Source: Harmothoe impar (taxonomy: Eukaryota > Annelida > Polychaeta > Phyllodocida > Polynoidae). From it: DNA of 64,000 bases. The notes under the pieces are model-generated. The model did not search any database. It was given only the letters and a program-made list of their open reading frames with translations, and was not told the origin of the DNA. A program made the position numbers and the translations under genes. Location: NCBI GenBank assembly GCA_947462335.1, contig OX381707.1, positions 36,755,618 through 36,819,617 on the forward strand, read 5' to 3'. Positions 11,881 to 25,200 of this stretch are shown here, piece after piece; the stretch's first letter is position 1, and each line of letters starts with the position of its first letter.

Positions 11881-13136
11881 TCTAAGTGTTTTTCTCATCT
11901 ATACAAAGTTCATGCTTTTGTAAAGCTTCTATCAACCTTCCCACACTTATACATCAACTCCACTTGCACTTACCTTGTCAAAAGCCAAAGGAATTCACTT
12001 AAATGTTCAAACTCAATTCAAAACAAATCCACACTTTCCAAACAGGAAGTGACCAAGGGGAAGTCGTTCAGGGGTCACCCCAGGGGTCACTGTCCAGTAT
12101 TCAATTATTTCCAGTAGATTTCTCAAATACCATCAAATTCATGGTTATCAAGGTTGGTTGAAAATGTTGTAATACATTTTGAGGTAATCTATTATGTTTT
12201 GGGTGGTCACTCTAAGTGAAATGTATTTATATCAGAGATGAGTACCATTCGCTGTAGTGATGCACATTTGAATTATTTGTATGACTAGACCATGTCTGCT
12301 GGATGTACTCAAATATTAGTAATACAATGAAGAGATAAATAAACAAATAAATACTAGTTTTTTTCATCTTTTAATTCTGAATGCCCATCCCACCTATTTT
12401 ATAAACCCTCATAACATGGGAATTTAGGACTCCCAACATGGTTCTTCGAGTCAGTGTCTCTCAATTTATAGAATGATCTATATCTTCCATCCCTTTAAGA
12501 AATATATTAATTCAATAAATTACGATTATTATTTGCAAATGGAACAAATACATTCTTTTTTAATAAATAATGCATATCATCTATCTTGTAATTAGGGACA
12601 TATTCATGTTATTACCTTTAGACCGACTATAGATGTGTACATCTGTGTCTATAGTCCCACAGTCTACATATGTACAGGCAAGTAGGCTTTTTTGATCGAA
12701 ACCAACCTGTATCAAGGTAGAGCCATATCACATAGACATCTTGGTAGGAAGCCCACCTACATCAGCCTATGTATATGTTTGTATTCAAATGGAAATGTGT
12801 TAATTAGGAAGTCGCTACTGCTGTCCTTCAAGGGTCAAAGAACATATGGTTTGGAGGGGTATTCTGGTTATAACAACACCTGATATCTTACTGCCACTGT
12901 TTGTAGTTCCTTTATTCTTTATTTGGAACCATGGTTTATTGAACATTAAACAAACCATCAAATCTTTCCTCAATCATATCCTTGTAATCATTGATTGAAC
13001 ATATTTGATTAATTCTAAGATTGAGCAATATTGGCAGTTGTTGTACTGTAAATTGGCAATTGTTGCACTACAGCTTCTTAAAGTAATTCAGCATGCACTG
13101 TCATGGATACTGGGTTAGAAACTATGGGTTGATAAT
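11881..13136. other. Downstream flank of the SLC22-type gene; no gene seen
   Basis: AT-rich sequence with no supported coding region. It includes a possible minus-strand AATAAA near 12912, about 225 nt past the SLC22-type stop codon. Confidence 0.4.
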
Positions 13137-13254
13137 TTATTCATTATCAGAAATGATTATTTTGAACTGGGTTGAACTTTCTTTGGTGATTTTTGAGACA
13201 TCTTTCCTCCTTTTGTCACTGGATTTGCAGCAATTTGACTTTGGGAACCGGTAA
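13137..13254 (-). CDS. SLC22-type exon 10 (basic C-terminal tail), separated by retrotransposon element 1
   Basis: A strong acceptor (TTCTCTTTTTCAG) is followed by a frame that continues exon 9 exactly: the codon split AG|T gives Ser, then YRFPKSNCCKSSDKRRKD and a short tail to TAA at 13137-13139. AATAAA overlaps the stop. The tail is basic and cytoplasmic, as is usual for the family. The low conservation of SLC22 tails makes this the least certain exon, but splice signal and phase agree. Confidence 0.72.
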
Positions 13255-16200
13255 CTGAAAAAGAGAATATACCCCTTGACACATATCACCAATCTTGACA
13301 TAAAAGTCCCTTGCAATATGGGATAGAGAAAAGATGGTAGAAAAGTTAATTTCATCATATGGCATTTTATTTTTTTGGCACCACATAACCGAGATATCAT
13401 ATGGCCTAATCTGCTAAAAAAAGTGTAGCTGCCATTATATTGTAGTGATCCGCCTTACTCCTCTCACCCTCACGCTGGCTGCCGGGGCTCCCGCCCGGTT
13501 ACCCGAAGTTTCCCGGCAAGGTCCCGCGGTCACTGGGTACAGGCCCCCCTCCCACCTGCTGCTGGTGGTGCTGGGTGCCTGGGACTCCCGGATTTGTGCC
13601 CACTGAACCTTGACCAGGGGCAGGTATATAAGGCCTGCCTGCTGGGACACCAGCAAGGTATTCCTTGAGGCTGGCTCATGCCAGTCCATAGAGTGCTACA
13701 CAGCAGTGGGTCCTAGATCCCTGCTGTAGTCCCACTGTTGGAGCTGGGCTCCCTACAGGTTGGTTGCTGTCACAGATGTCTCCAAGTCCTGGAGAATGCT
13801 GTGACAGGTATACTCTCCACCTTCCCAACTCCCATGCTGGAGTGGGAACTGTTGGAGGAACCTTTCTGTATGAAGCCAGCATAGCCCCAACTATAGAACC
13901 CCTATCCCCCATTCCTGTAGAAGTGGGGTTCTGAGGCATACATGAGTATGGGAGTGGGGAGTGAACTGAAGTAATAAGACCTGAGAATATATCTCATTCT
14001 GTAACTGTGCTTGATCTATTGAAATAAAGAAATATAATTAATACAACCTATTCTTCGAATCTGTTGGCTCGGGATACAATCCCTGTATCCTGAACCAGTT
14101 ACACTGGTGCCGTGACCAATTTAGGTAAGTATAAAATTTGTATTTTTCTGGTTGGGGTATAGGTCAAGCTACTAACTTTAGAATTTTAAGGATAGTTCCT
14201 GTAGGTATAGACTGGTAGGGGATTGTTGGCAGCGCACCGTGAAGTTGGCAAGTAGGCCTATAGTGCAACTCACCCTACAGGGTCTGTGATTGTGTTCACT
14301 AGACTGTGACCGTATCAGGTGATACATTGATTGGTAGGGACACGTAATCTGAAGTGTTTACGTGGACCCTGAACACTGTGTGGTCTATACATATACATAG
14401 GTATTATAGAAATTTTGTTCTGTGAGTTTGGTAAGGACAGAGTTTGATATATTTATTGCTTTTGTGTGTGACTATCTAGTAGGAGTAAGGTTCCATAGGT
14501 GAAAAGTGTGTGGTTATTTTATTTTTTCAGGATGGTAGTTGTTGGGATTGGTAGAGGTGAGCCTTCTGAAGGTGGGCCCGGTCTAGAGATAGACTTGGGG
14601 GCACTGGAACTCCCTTTGGCCATGAGGCCAAACTGCAAGGTTGATGGGGTAACTCAGGGAGTGGTAGTGGATACTACACTGGGCGCCGGTGAGAAGCGGG
14701 AGTTAGCCGAGGCTGCTTCCCGGCTTTCTCCGGGTCGTGCCGGTTTCTCCCGAGTTTATCCGGGTAGTGCGCAGGAGGTAACTCAGGGAGTGGTAGTGGA
14801 TACTACACTGGGCGCCGGTGAGAAGCGGGAGTTAGCCGAGGCTGCTTCCCGGCTTTCTCCGGGTCGTGCCGGTTTCTCCCGAGTTTATCCGGGTAGTGCG
14901 CAGGAGGTAACACACGGCGAGCTGGTCATGACACAGTCGGTTTTAGGGTCAGTAGAGTTACACGTGGAGGGCACATCTGAATTGATGCCGGTCAATGGTG
15001 ATACAGGGAGGGAGGCTCAAACTGATTCTCTTCCTACTCCCGGAGGGGAGGTAGGCAAGGAGATGGGGAATGAGACTCCGGCTGTGGATCCTAAGGACTG
15101 GGTTACTTTCAGGGGTATGCCAAGTGTAATTGAAAACCCGGAATCTGAGGCTCCAGGGGTTAAGAGACAACCAGATGGGAGCAAGGTTATAATGGATAGT
15201 GCCATGACACTCGGACTTAGAAGGGAACAGGATGAAGGGGAATCTCCTTGTAGGATAGTTGAATGGAAGGAAGGGTTAGAGGAAACCCTTTGTAGTTTGA
15301 CGGGTCATGATGGGACGCAGCACAGAATGGGTGTGACCCCCCCAGAAGGGCAACATAGAAAGATGTCTATGTCTGAGGAACTGGTGTATCAATCTAACCC
15401 TGCTATCAGGGCAATGGGGATTGATGCTGTGCATAGTGAAGTTGGGAACAGTAGATCTGTGGAATGGTCCTTAGCAGTGGCAAGGAGACCTGTGAGTTCA
15501 GGTGTGACGCCGGTTAAGAGACGAGCAAATGAGCTGAAGCTATTTGATGGTACGATTCCATGGAGAAGGTGGTTTGTTCGCTTCGCTGCAGACATGCGTA
15601 ATAATGGATGGGCCGGCGAGGAATGCCTGGCCTCCTTGGCATGGTGTCTGCGTGATGGTCCTGGTGACGCCGCTCTCACCGCCTTCGAACTCGACGGCGA
15701 TGGCACATATGAAGGCCTAGTCGTATGTGCTGCTTGGGTTCTAGGTTCTGAATCGGGAACCGACCAAGAGGCTGAGTTGGAGGCCCGTGTGCAACGGAAG
15801 GGTGAAGGACACCGACAGTTTGGCATGGCGCTTTGGGTTTTGGCTAGGGAGGCATTTGAGTCTTTTTCACCGAGCGATCCCTGGTTAGTGAGGAAACTAG
15901 GGGGGATATACATCGATGGGTTGGAAGACAATGTCTTACGGGCTGAAGTAAGATCCCAGTGGAAGACAAAGATGTCACTAGCAGACATCATTGATCTCAC
16001 TGGGGACTGTGTGTTGAAGCGGAAGCTGTTGCGAACTGTCACTGTGACACCAGAGGGAGCATATAGACCCTGTGTATTAAGTGAGGGTCAAGTTGCTTCT
16101 GAGTCACAAGAGGTGGCAGCACATACACCCCATTCCAAGTCAGATGTAGAGGAGTCTACTACTATGGTAGAGGAGTTACTACTTGACAAGAAAATGGAGT

Positions 16201-19200
16201 CCATGATCAAAAGGGTCATGAAGCGAGTGGGTAGAGCTGAATGGGGTGAGAAGACAAATCCTAAAAAGGCAAAGTCTAGTAAGGATTCTGTATGCCATAG
16301 GTGTGGGAAGCGAGGGCATTTTGCTAAACAGTGTGGGACAGAAGGTCCTGAGACAGAGATTGTCTTGAGAGAGCAAAAAGATGGGCCTGCTTCCAATTCC
16401 GCCCCACCACCGCCGGAAAACTGAAAAGGGCTGTTGTTGATGACAAAACAACAGCCCCAACTTGTGTCGTTAAGGGTACTAGCCCCTGCTTAGTTGAGGA
16501 AGAATCATTACTGTTAACGCTGGGTAAGGCCGCATCCGGGTTGGGACGCCAACAGGATGAGACGGGGCCCCAGGAACCAAGCGAGATAGGCATTGGGGAG
16601 GTAGCACCCCCTGATGCTGCTTGTGAAAATGAGTTGGCAGGTATGGTGCACAAAGTTTGTGACATGCAACTCAACCCAGAGGATCCTGTAGTGGAATTTC
16701 TACAGAGACGTGGTTTTGATCTGGGCGGTAATGGGGATTTCCAACGCTTTGCAGACATGCCCTCTCCTTTAAAGGGAAGGCGCTGGTACTTGCCTGTAAA
16801 GATTCATGGGCGTTCGGCGGAATTTCTTATTGATACTGGGGCAAGCCACTCCATGATCGGTAGGGATTTCTTCCGCACGTTTGCAGACCTACCTGATAAA
16901 CCTTTCAGGGGGGATCACGTTCGGACTGCGGATGGATCTCATATGCAGACATATGGCAAACAAGTGCTATCACTGGTGACGAAGGGGACATCTTTCGTCA
17001 TATCCCCGATTGTGGCTGAGATAACGGATCAGGGAATCCTTGGGATGGATTTTTGTGCTCTCTATGGAGTAGGATTGGACAGTGTCACTGGTGAAGTGGT
17101 GATAAAGTTTCCATCTGAATTGAGAGTTAGGTGTGTCCTGCGAAGGATTTCAGGCGTCTCTTCCGTTGCTCAGACAGTCAGAATTCCTCCTCGCCATGTA
17201 TGCAATGTAGTTGTATATAGCCGAGATGTGGAATTCAATCGCATGGGTGTGGTTGAGCCAGACAATGAGCAGCTTCGGAAGCTTGGTCTGACTTCAACTT
17301 GTACCCTGGTACAGAGTTCAAGAAGAACAGTAGTGCCAGTCAGTAATATGACTTTTCAGGATGTGTACCTGGAAAAAGGGTCGACCTTTGGGGACGTAAC
17401 ATATGCTGATGTGGTAGGAAGAGCTGACTCACCAGAGGTGGAGTTAGCAGCAAAGAGGGCAGTGGAATTAGGAGCTTTGGATCCATTCGCTATGCCAGTG
17501 GTGTTACAAGACACTGGAGAGCAGGATAGGAAGGAAGGCTATGGATTACCACTGCATCTTTTACCATTAGTGACAGATAGCCACCTGGAGAAGGAAGAGG
17601 ACAAAGGGAGTCTGGCTCAGTTGTTGTGTGAGAATGCAGACTTGTTCTCTGCTCCAGGAGAGCAGTTGGGTAGAACCGACCGAGTAACTCATCGGATAGA
17701 CACCGGTTCTAGCCCGCCGTTACGCTTGCCCTACCGGCGTCTACCTTTGTCTAAGAAACAGGCATTGGAGGATGAGGTGGACAAGATGTTAGGGGAAGGG
17801 ATAATAAGGCCTTCTGATAGTCCATGGGCTAGTCCAGTGGTAATGGTTACCAAAAAGGATGGCACCTGTCGATTCTGTATAGATTACAGGAGACTAAATG
17901 GGATTACGAGGAAAAATGCCTACCCCTTACCACGCATTGATGAAAGTCTAGATTCCTTGGGTGGCAATCACTGGTTTTGTACCTTAGATCTGCAGTCAGG
18001 CTACTGGCAGATTGGGATGCACCCAGAGGATAAGGAAAAGACAGCGTTCACAACCCACAGGGGGTTGTTTGAGTTCAATGTGATGCCGTTTGGCTTGTGC
18101 AATGCTCCGGCTACTTTCGAGAATATGATGGAGACAATGCTAAGGGGATTGTTGTGGAAAAACTGTCTGGTTTATCTGGACGACATCATAGTTTTCGGGA
18201 AAACTCGGGAGGAGTGTCTATCAAATTTGACCATGGTGATGGATCGACTGAGATCCTATAACCTGAGACTGAAAGCTAAGAAATGCAAGTTCTTCAGGCA
18301 ATCAGTGGAATATCTGGGCCGAATTGTCAGTGGCACAGGTATTTCGGCGGATCCAGGGAAATTAGAGGCAGTAGCGAGTTGGGCAACGCCAAAAGATCAG
18401 AAGGAAGTAAGATCGTTTTTGGGTTTTTGCTCATACTACCGCGATTTCATTCCCGGATTTGCTTAGGTGTCGGCTCCTTTACAGGCGCTGGTAGTAGGAA
18501 AAAGGAAGGGAATGTTGAAGCTACCTCCATTTATTTGGAAGGAATTAGCTGAACAGGCTTTTCAGAAGCTAAAGGAGTTATTTACGGTAACTCCTGTGCT
18601 TAGCTATCCTACTGAGGGTGATCAGTTCATCCTAGACACCGACGCTAGCAACGATAGCATAGGCGCTGTCTTATCCCAAGTACAGGAGGGGAAGGAAGTG
18701 CCCTTGGCATTTGCTAGCAACAGCTTGAGTAAAACTCAACGCAATTATTGCACCACCAAGAGAGAGTTGTTAGCCATAGTAGTATACACGAAGAAATTCC
18801 GCCATTATTTGTATGGTGGGAATTTCATTCTGCGTACAGACCATTCATCCTTGAGATGGCTCCTTAATTTCAAGGAGGCAGATGGGATGATGGGTAGATG
18901 GATCTCCGCGTTGTCTGAATTGGGAATAGAGAATGCCCAGATTCAGCATCGGAGCGGAGTGAAGCACGTGAATGCGGATTGCTTGTCTAGGAGACCAATC
19001 CGAAGATGTGCAAGGCTGGACTGTGAAGATTGTGGCATACATAACGCGTTGGTGGCTCCAATAATGAATTTTGATCCAGCCTGGGAAGGGAACTTGGTGT
19101 TCTGGTTGGCGGAGTCCATACTTGAAGCTCAGCAGGAGGACGAAGGTATCAACGTGATACGGAATCTGATCCTGGAGAGAGCTCCTCGTCCCGTTAGACC

Positions 19201-22200
19201 AGCTCTGTCATTGGAAAGTGTGGAGGTGAGGAATCTGGTGGGCCAGTGGTCTCAGTTGATTGTACGAGATGGCCTATTGTGTAGATGGAAGACTCTTGAA
19301 GGAAAATCTAGGAGGAGATTGCAATTTTCGAGTACTTTCATTGTCACCAGACCTCTGCCCATTTTGGCAGAAAGCGAACACTGGACAAGCTAGCAATGCG
19401 ATATTACTGGCCAGGGATGTCTAAGGACGTCATACGTTGGTTAACAGAATGTCCAACGTGTTGCTTGGTGAAGCCTGGCCCTGGGAAAGGTAAGAGTTCG
19501 CTGGTACAAGAATTATTTGGAGTTAGGTTTGCTAGGATAGCCATTGACATCATCACTGGTTTCCAGACAACCGCTAACTCCAATGTGTGCATGATGGTGG
19601 TACAAGACTACTATACCAAGTTTGTACGGGTAATTCCTATGAAAGATCATACTGCGCTTACTTGTGCACAAGCTCTGGTTAAGGAGTGGGTCCTAACATT
19701 TGGTGCACCCCTCATGCTGCATTCAGACCAAGGCAGGGAGTTTGAATCTCGTCTCTTCCAAGGGATGATGGATGAGTTGGCAATAGTGAAGACACGCACT
19801 AATCCCTATCGACCGCAGTCGGATGGGATGGTTGAGAGGTTCAATCGTACATTGATACAGGGGCTAACTGCGTTAGTTAATTCTAAGCAGGATGACTGGG
19901 ATACCTTTTCTCAGTATGTAGCCCATGCTTACAATTGTACAGTGCATGCATCCACTGGTTGCACTCCTAATAGCCTAGTGTTCGGATCTGAGATCATCAT
20001 GCCAGCTGATTTAGTTTTTGGCAGTGTTCTGCGGAGGAAGGATCTCCCATGTCGTGTGGCATTTACGGAGACCCTCCGGCGTGAACTGCGTGAAAGCTAT
20101 GCATTGGTGAGAGGGCACTTGAAGAAAGCTGCTATTCATCAGAAGGTTGGTTATGATACAGGCTTGAGGGATATGTGGTAGGACAGAAGGTGGTAAGATT
20201 GAAACCACCTGTCCATGGAAAGATCTCTAAAGGATGGGATGGACCCTTTGAGGTAACTAAAGTGATATCTGACGTCACTGTGTTACTCAAAGATGTCCGA
20301 GGCAAAATTGTTGCTGGCCATGTGGACCGCCTGAAACCTTGGCTGGGTCGCCGACCAGGCGATGAGGATGGACCCTTGGTAGAAGTACCTTTGCTTAAAT
20401 CCAGGTGGGTGCGGAAAGAGCCTGAAGTGGCACCCACGTCTACTAAAAAGACCCCAAAAGCAGCGCCTGCTAAGAAGGTTAAGAGTAGAAAGAAGAAGAA
20501 GCAGAAGAAGTTAGCTCCTAAGGAGAGGGTCGGGAAGACTCCTCCTAGTGCTAAAACGGATGTACCCGCGGATCCTGTGCGTAGAAGTGCACGCATAGCA
20601 GGCCGGGGTGCTGTTACTTAGTCAGATAAGGGGTCTGGATATGCCAGACGGGAGGTCCGAATTTGTTCGGATCTCCGAGGTTTATCCGAGGAACCCCGGG
20701 AAGTTAACAGCTGGTGCAGATTGTCGAGAAAACACAACGAGAAACCCGGATTCTTGGTATAAATTGATGTGGCAGGAACGGGTGCTGCTTACTCAGTAGA
20801 GGGCATTGGGATTCCCGGTATTTGGAATGAGAATAATTATTTAAGATACTTACATGCCGTGATCTGTGTAGTGGGCTAAACCTTAGTAATTGTCGGGTTA
20901 TTTGTCCCTAGAATCCAACCTATTATATCATTGGAAGGAGTGGTGTTTAAGAATGGTTGAAAGGAGATGTTACTCCTTAATATGAGGAAACCAGAATGGT
21001 TGAAATGAGGAGATGTTACTCCTAAATATGAGGAAACCAGAATGGTTGAAGTGAGATGTTACTCCTAAATATGAGGAAATCAGAATGGTTGAAATGAGGA
21101 GATGTTACTCCTAAATATGAGGAAACCAGAATGGTTGAAGTGAGATGTTACTCCTAAATATGAGGAAATCAGAATGGTTGAAATGAGAAGATGTTAATCC
21201 TAAATATGAGGAAACCAGAATGGTTGAGATGAGGAGATGTTAATCCTAAATATAAGGAAACCAGAATGGTTGAGATGAGGTGTTAATCCTAAATATGAGG
21301 AAACCAGAATGGTTGAGATGAGGTGTTAATCCTAAATATGAGGAAACCAGAATGGTTGAGATGAGGAGATGCTATTCCTAAATGTGAGGAAACCAAAACT
21401 AAGAAACATTCCCCCGGAGTAATTCCGGAACACCAAATTATTTTTTTCAACATTTATTGTATTCAGAATATCATGAATACATCCAGTGCATTGTTCATCA
21501 ATACTTGTTTTATGTCAGCATGAATGCTTAGGAGGTTAACTCAAACGCTTCTTGCACTCTTAAAAACATTGTAAAACTCAACGATGAGAGTGAGGATCTA
21601 CCACCATTCATGGTTGCAAACATGGATGTGGTGTTTTCTCCCTCAGTGGAGATTGTTGGTGATGGTTCAGTCTTTGAAGGGGTGGCAGGAGGATCCCCTG
21701 CCACTGTTTCATTTTACTGATAATTTGCCTTTAATCTCAGGGAAATTGTATTTTTCCTAGTACGGTGTAGTCCAAAGATCAAAATTGAACTAACATGAGT
21801 TGGAGGCAGTGAAAGCTGATCTCCACTCTCGTATGAAGAAGAAGGAATAAGAGACAGAAGTACCCAAGACTGATCTCGAATTGAGAGATGTTTTGTATAC
21901 TTTAGAACTCTTGTGGAGAAAATTAGGATAGAAGAGCAATTGGAATTGGTTGCTTATACTATCCTAACCACAAACCACATAATTCAATTAGACATAGTTA
22001 AAAGATATGACTACCATGTGGGAGTATAAATTCTACTCCTTGTAGTCTGATCTTATAGTTTAAATTGATCAAGTAAAGTCTCTCAAGGTAAAATTGGTTG
22101 ATCTGAATGAGTAGTACTCCATTCTTGACAAAACAGTCATAAGAGGACGATGAGTGCTTCTCGGAGATTACTGATTTCTTTGAGGACTGCGATAATAATA

Positions 22201-25200
22201 CCACTTACTATGTGGTATGGTGAGAGTACTATAGGGTAGACAGGAGTTCTGCTCCACTACATCTATGGTACAGTGATACAGTCTCGTGGTATGGTGAAAG
22301 TACTATAGGGTAGACAGGAGTTCTGCTCCACTACATCTATGGTACAGCGATGCAGTCTACAATGGTGTGTTAGGAGATGATCAATCTGATCCCCTCTCCT
22401 GCACTGGGAGTTGCAGCTACATAAGATGAATCAGGAGATGAAATTATAATCTCCTATAGATAATTCTAATGGGACTATATGGTCTCTGGGTACCTTCCTG
22501 GATCGGACGCTATGCCGGCCAGGGTACACAGAGTATGTTCCTCATTGGAATTCAGTATTGCAAAGAAACTCAAACCCAGTAAGTTTGAGGAGAGTCCATG
22601 TCGGCTGACACTCGAATTGAGGAGTCAGAAACCTTTGGGTAAAAGTTCTAACCAAAACCTCTGGGTTTTAAGTGCATAAGACAAAGATTTTCTTGCGGAG
22701 CCATTAAGTCTAAAGCCTTGATCTCCGATGGAAGTTTTTACTTATGTTACATGATTTTGTAAGGTGTTATGCCATGTCACTGTGATTTATATTCACATAA
22801 GTACGCAAGTTGGTGGAAAAGTCAGGTACGCAATCATGTACACAGTAATGTACATAGACAGCTATGCAATCAGATATGAAAAATCTGAGTCAGGTACGCA
22901 ACCATGTACACAGTCATGTACATAGACCGGTACGCACTTCACCACACTCACAGTCAGTGTTCGTCGTGGACGGGATGCTGCCTCTACAGTATGCTGAAGG
23001 GTACGGTTCCGGACATGGTCTGGACAATTACCGTACGGACCTGCCTGTCCCTCTGCCATCCATCAAGCCTTATGATGTACGACTGCTGGGCTTTGACAGT
23101 CTGTTGAAGCTGCAGCTGTGGTGGGAGATTTGGATTATGGTGGAATACTGCAGAACTCTACCTCCTCCAATCTCCTGTCATCCTGATGAACTGATTAGCG
23201 CTATGTGAGCTATGATACACATACACGCTTATCCTACTACCAGCTATGAACTGTTCCGGTACAACTTCAGTGTTCCAGCAACTCTGTTCTATATGAGAGT
23301 TGACTTTTGGACTTCCAGTTGGATTATGTTACCTGTCTCCAGTGGTTAGTCATCGATGGAGCACAGTGCAACACGACTGTTGTGCTTAAAATTTTATAGA
23401 GGCACTATCATAATGTTGTATGGTTTGAAGGGTACAAATATGAAAAGACACTCCTAAGAACTTTTATATCTTGTGCCTAGTACCCAATTTATATGCTAGT
23501 GTGTGTTTTCTGTGTTGGAGATACAACATTATATCTCTCCATGCTTGAGAAGCCTTCTCTCTGAGCAGGATATGCGTGAATCAAAACGGACAGTGAACAC
23601 TCATTCTGCTGATATATTTGGATCTCTTTGAGACCAAGCAGAGACTATGCTACAGGTGGCTACATATTATTTGGTTTATGAAACCAGGGACTGCACATAT
23701 GTTGATATTCTCGTGAAGGTTACCATAGAGGCCTAGGACTATAACACTGTTTCCTCAGTTTGACTTTCCAGAAGGGTTAGCAAGCTTAGAGATGTGTGTT
23801 TAATACTCATATGTTAATGCCATGTGCTTTATACTGTAACACTGTTTCCTCAGTTTGACTTTCCAGAAGGGTTAGCAAGCTTAGAGATGTGTGTTCAATA
23901 AGTATGTGTAGCTATACTTTGGTTTGTGAAATCACTATGATATTCATCACTGCATTATCCGTTTCATATTCTTGAGCATTTCTAGAATTGAAAATGTATG
24001 AATATTGAGAGATGATATATGATTTTATTGAAGTATTTTCAGTAAGAGGAGTTTTCTAAACTCCTGGTATTGTTTTAATTGAGGTCTTGAGAAGTAAGTC
24101 GTCTCTACTATTATATAGTTTCGACAATATATATTGTTATACTCATGTTACTCATATAACAATACTCAATTCTTTCGGTTGCTGAAGGTTACTATATTGT
24201 CTGGTGGGGGGTAGTGTAGTGATCCGCCTTACTCCTCTCACCCTCACGCTGGCTGCCGGGGCTCCCGCCCGGTTACCCGAAGTTTCCCGGCAAGGTCCCG
24301 CGGTCACTGGGTACAGGCCCCCCTCCCACCTGCTGCTGGTGGTGCTGGGTGCCTGGGACTCCCGGATTTGTGCCCACTGAACCTTGACCAGGGGCAGGTA
24401 TATAAGGCCTGCCTGCTGGGACACCAGCAAGGTATTCCTTGAGGCTGGCTCATGCCAGTCCATAGAGTGCTACACAGCAGTGGGTCCTAGATCCCTGCTG
24501 TAGTCCCACTGTTGGAGCTGGGCTCCCTACAGGTTGGTTGCTGTCACAGATGTCTCCAAGTTCTGGAGAATGCTGTGACAGGTATACTCTCCACCTTCCC
24601 AACTCCCATGCTGGAGTGGGAACTGTTGGAGGAACCTTTCTGTATGAAGCCAGCATAGCCCCAACTATAGAACCCCTATCCCCCATTCCTGTAGAAGTGG
24701 GGTTCTGAGGCATACATGAGTATGGGAGTGGGGAGTGAACTGAAGTAATAAGACCTGAGAATATATCTCATTCTGTAACTGTGCTTGATCTATTGAAATA
24801 AAGAAATATAATTAATACAACCTATTCTTCGAATCTGTTGGCTCGGGATACAATCCCTGTATCCTGAACCAGTTACAATATTGAGAATTTGAATTAGAGT
24901 GACACAGGCTATTTCCAATGTATGAATTAAGTTATTTCTCCTCCTACCCCAAGCTGACAATGACCATTGGGTCAGATGGCATGTAGTTACCTATAGACCT
25001 GTTCAGCCTCAGCGATGGTCTCCAACATCTTCTTGTCCTTAGTCTCAGGCAGCAGCAGGTTTAGAAAGCCAGCAACGACGCACGGGGCTCCCACCAGGCT
25101 GAACGGGATGTACGGGGTCACGGCAGTCTGGTACAGGGGGCAATATAAAGGTGAATATAACACCAGGCTGAACGGGATGTACGGGGTCACTGCAGTCTGG

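Larger units (their letters stand above)
20622..24200 (+). other. Element 1 non-coding 3' region
   Basis: About 3.6 kb between pol and the purine tract with no supported ORF. It holds a 40-47-bp minisatellite (20940-21395), a 74-bp tandem duplication (22213-22360), a repeated GTCAGGTACGCAA segment (about 22826 and 22891) and a repeated ACTGTTTCCTCAGTTTGACT segment (about 23743 and 23840). Element 2 carries its accessory ORF in the equivalent place. I cannot see a remnant of it here. Confidence 0.7.
13441..24877 (+). mobile_element. Element 1: full-length Ty3/gypsy LTR retrotransposon, 11,437 bp
   Basis: Two 663-bp LTRs (13441-14103, 24215-24877) differ at one site that I could find, so the insertion is very young. 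Flanks are ATAT (13437-13440) and ATAT (24878-24881), a 4-bp target duplication. Internal order is PBS, leader, gag, protease, RT, RNase H, integrase, then about 3.6 kb of non-coding DNA and a purine tract. RT before integrase places it in Ty3/gypsy. It sits antisense inside the last intron of the SLC22-type gene. pol carries a nonsense codon and at least two frame changes, so this copy is defective. Confidence 0.95.

Noticed and set aside
15389..16758. Antisense ORFs over gag of element 1
   Set aside because: Serine/proline-rich shadows of the coding strand with no motifs of their own.
18464..18466. Programmed readthrough of the TAG within element 1 pol
   Set aside because: The stop lies between RT and RNase H, where no such signal is known, and element 2 has a sense codon there. 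Two further frame changes downstream argue for decay.
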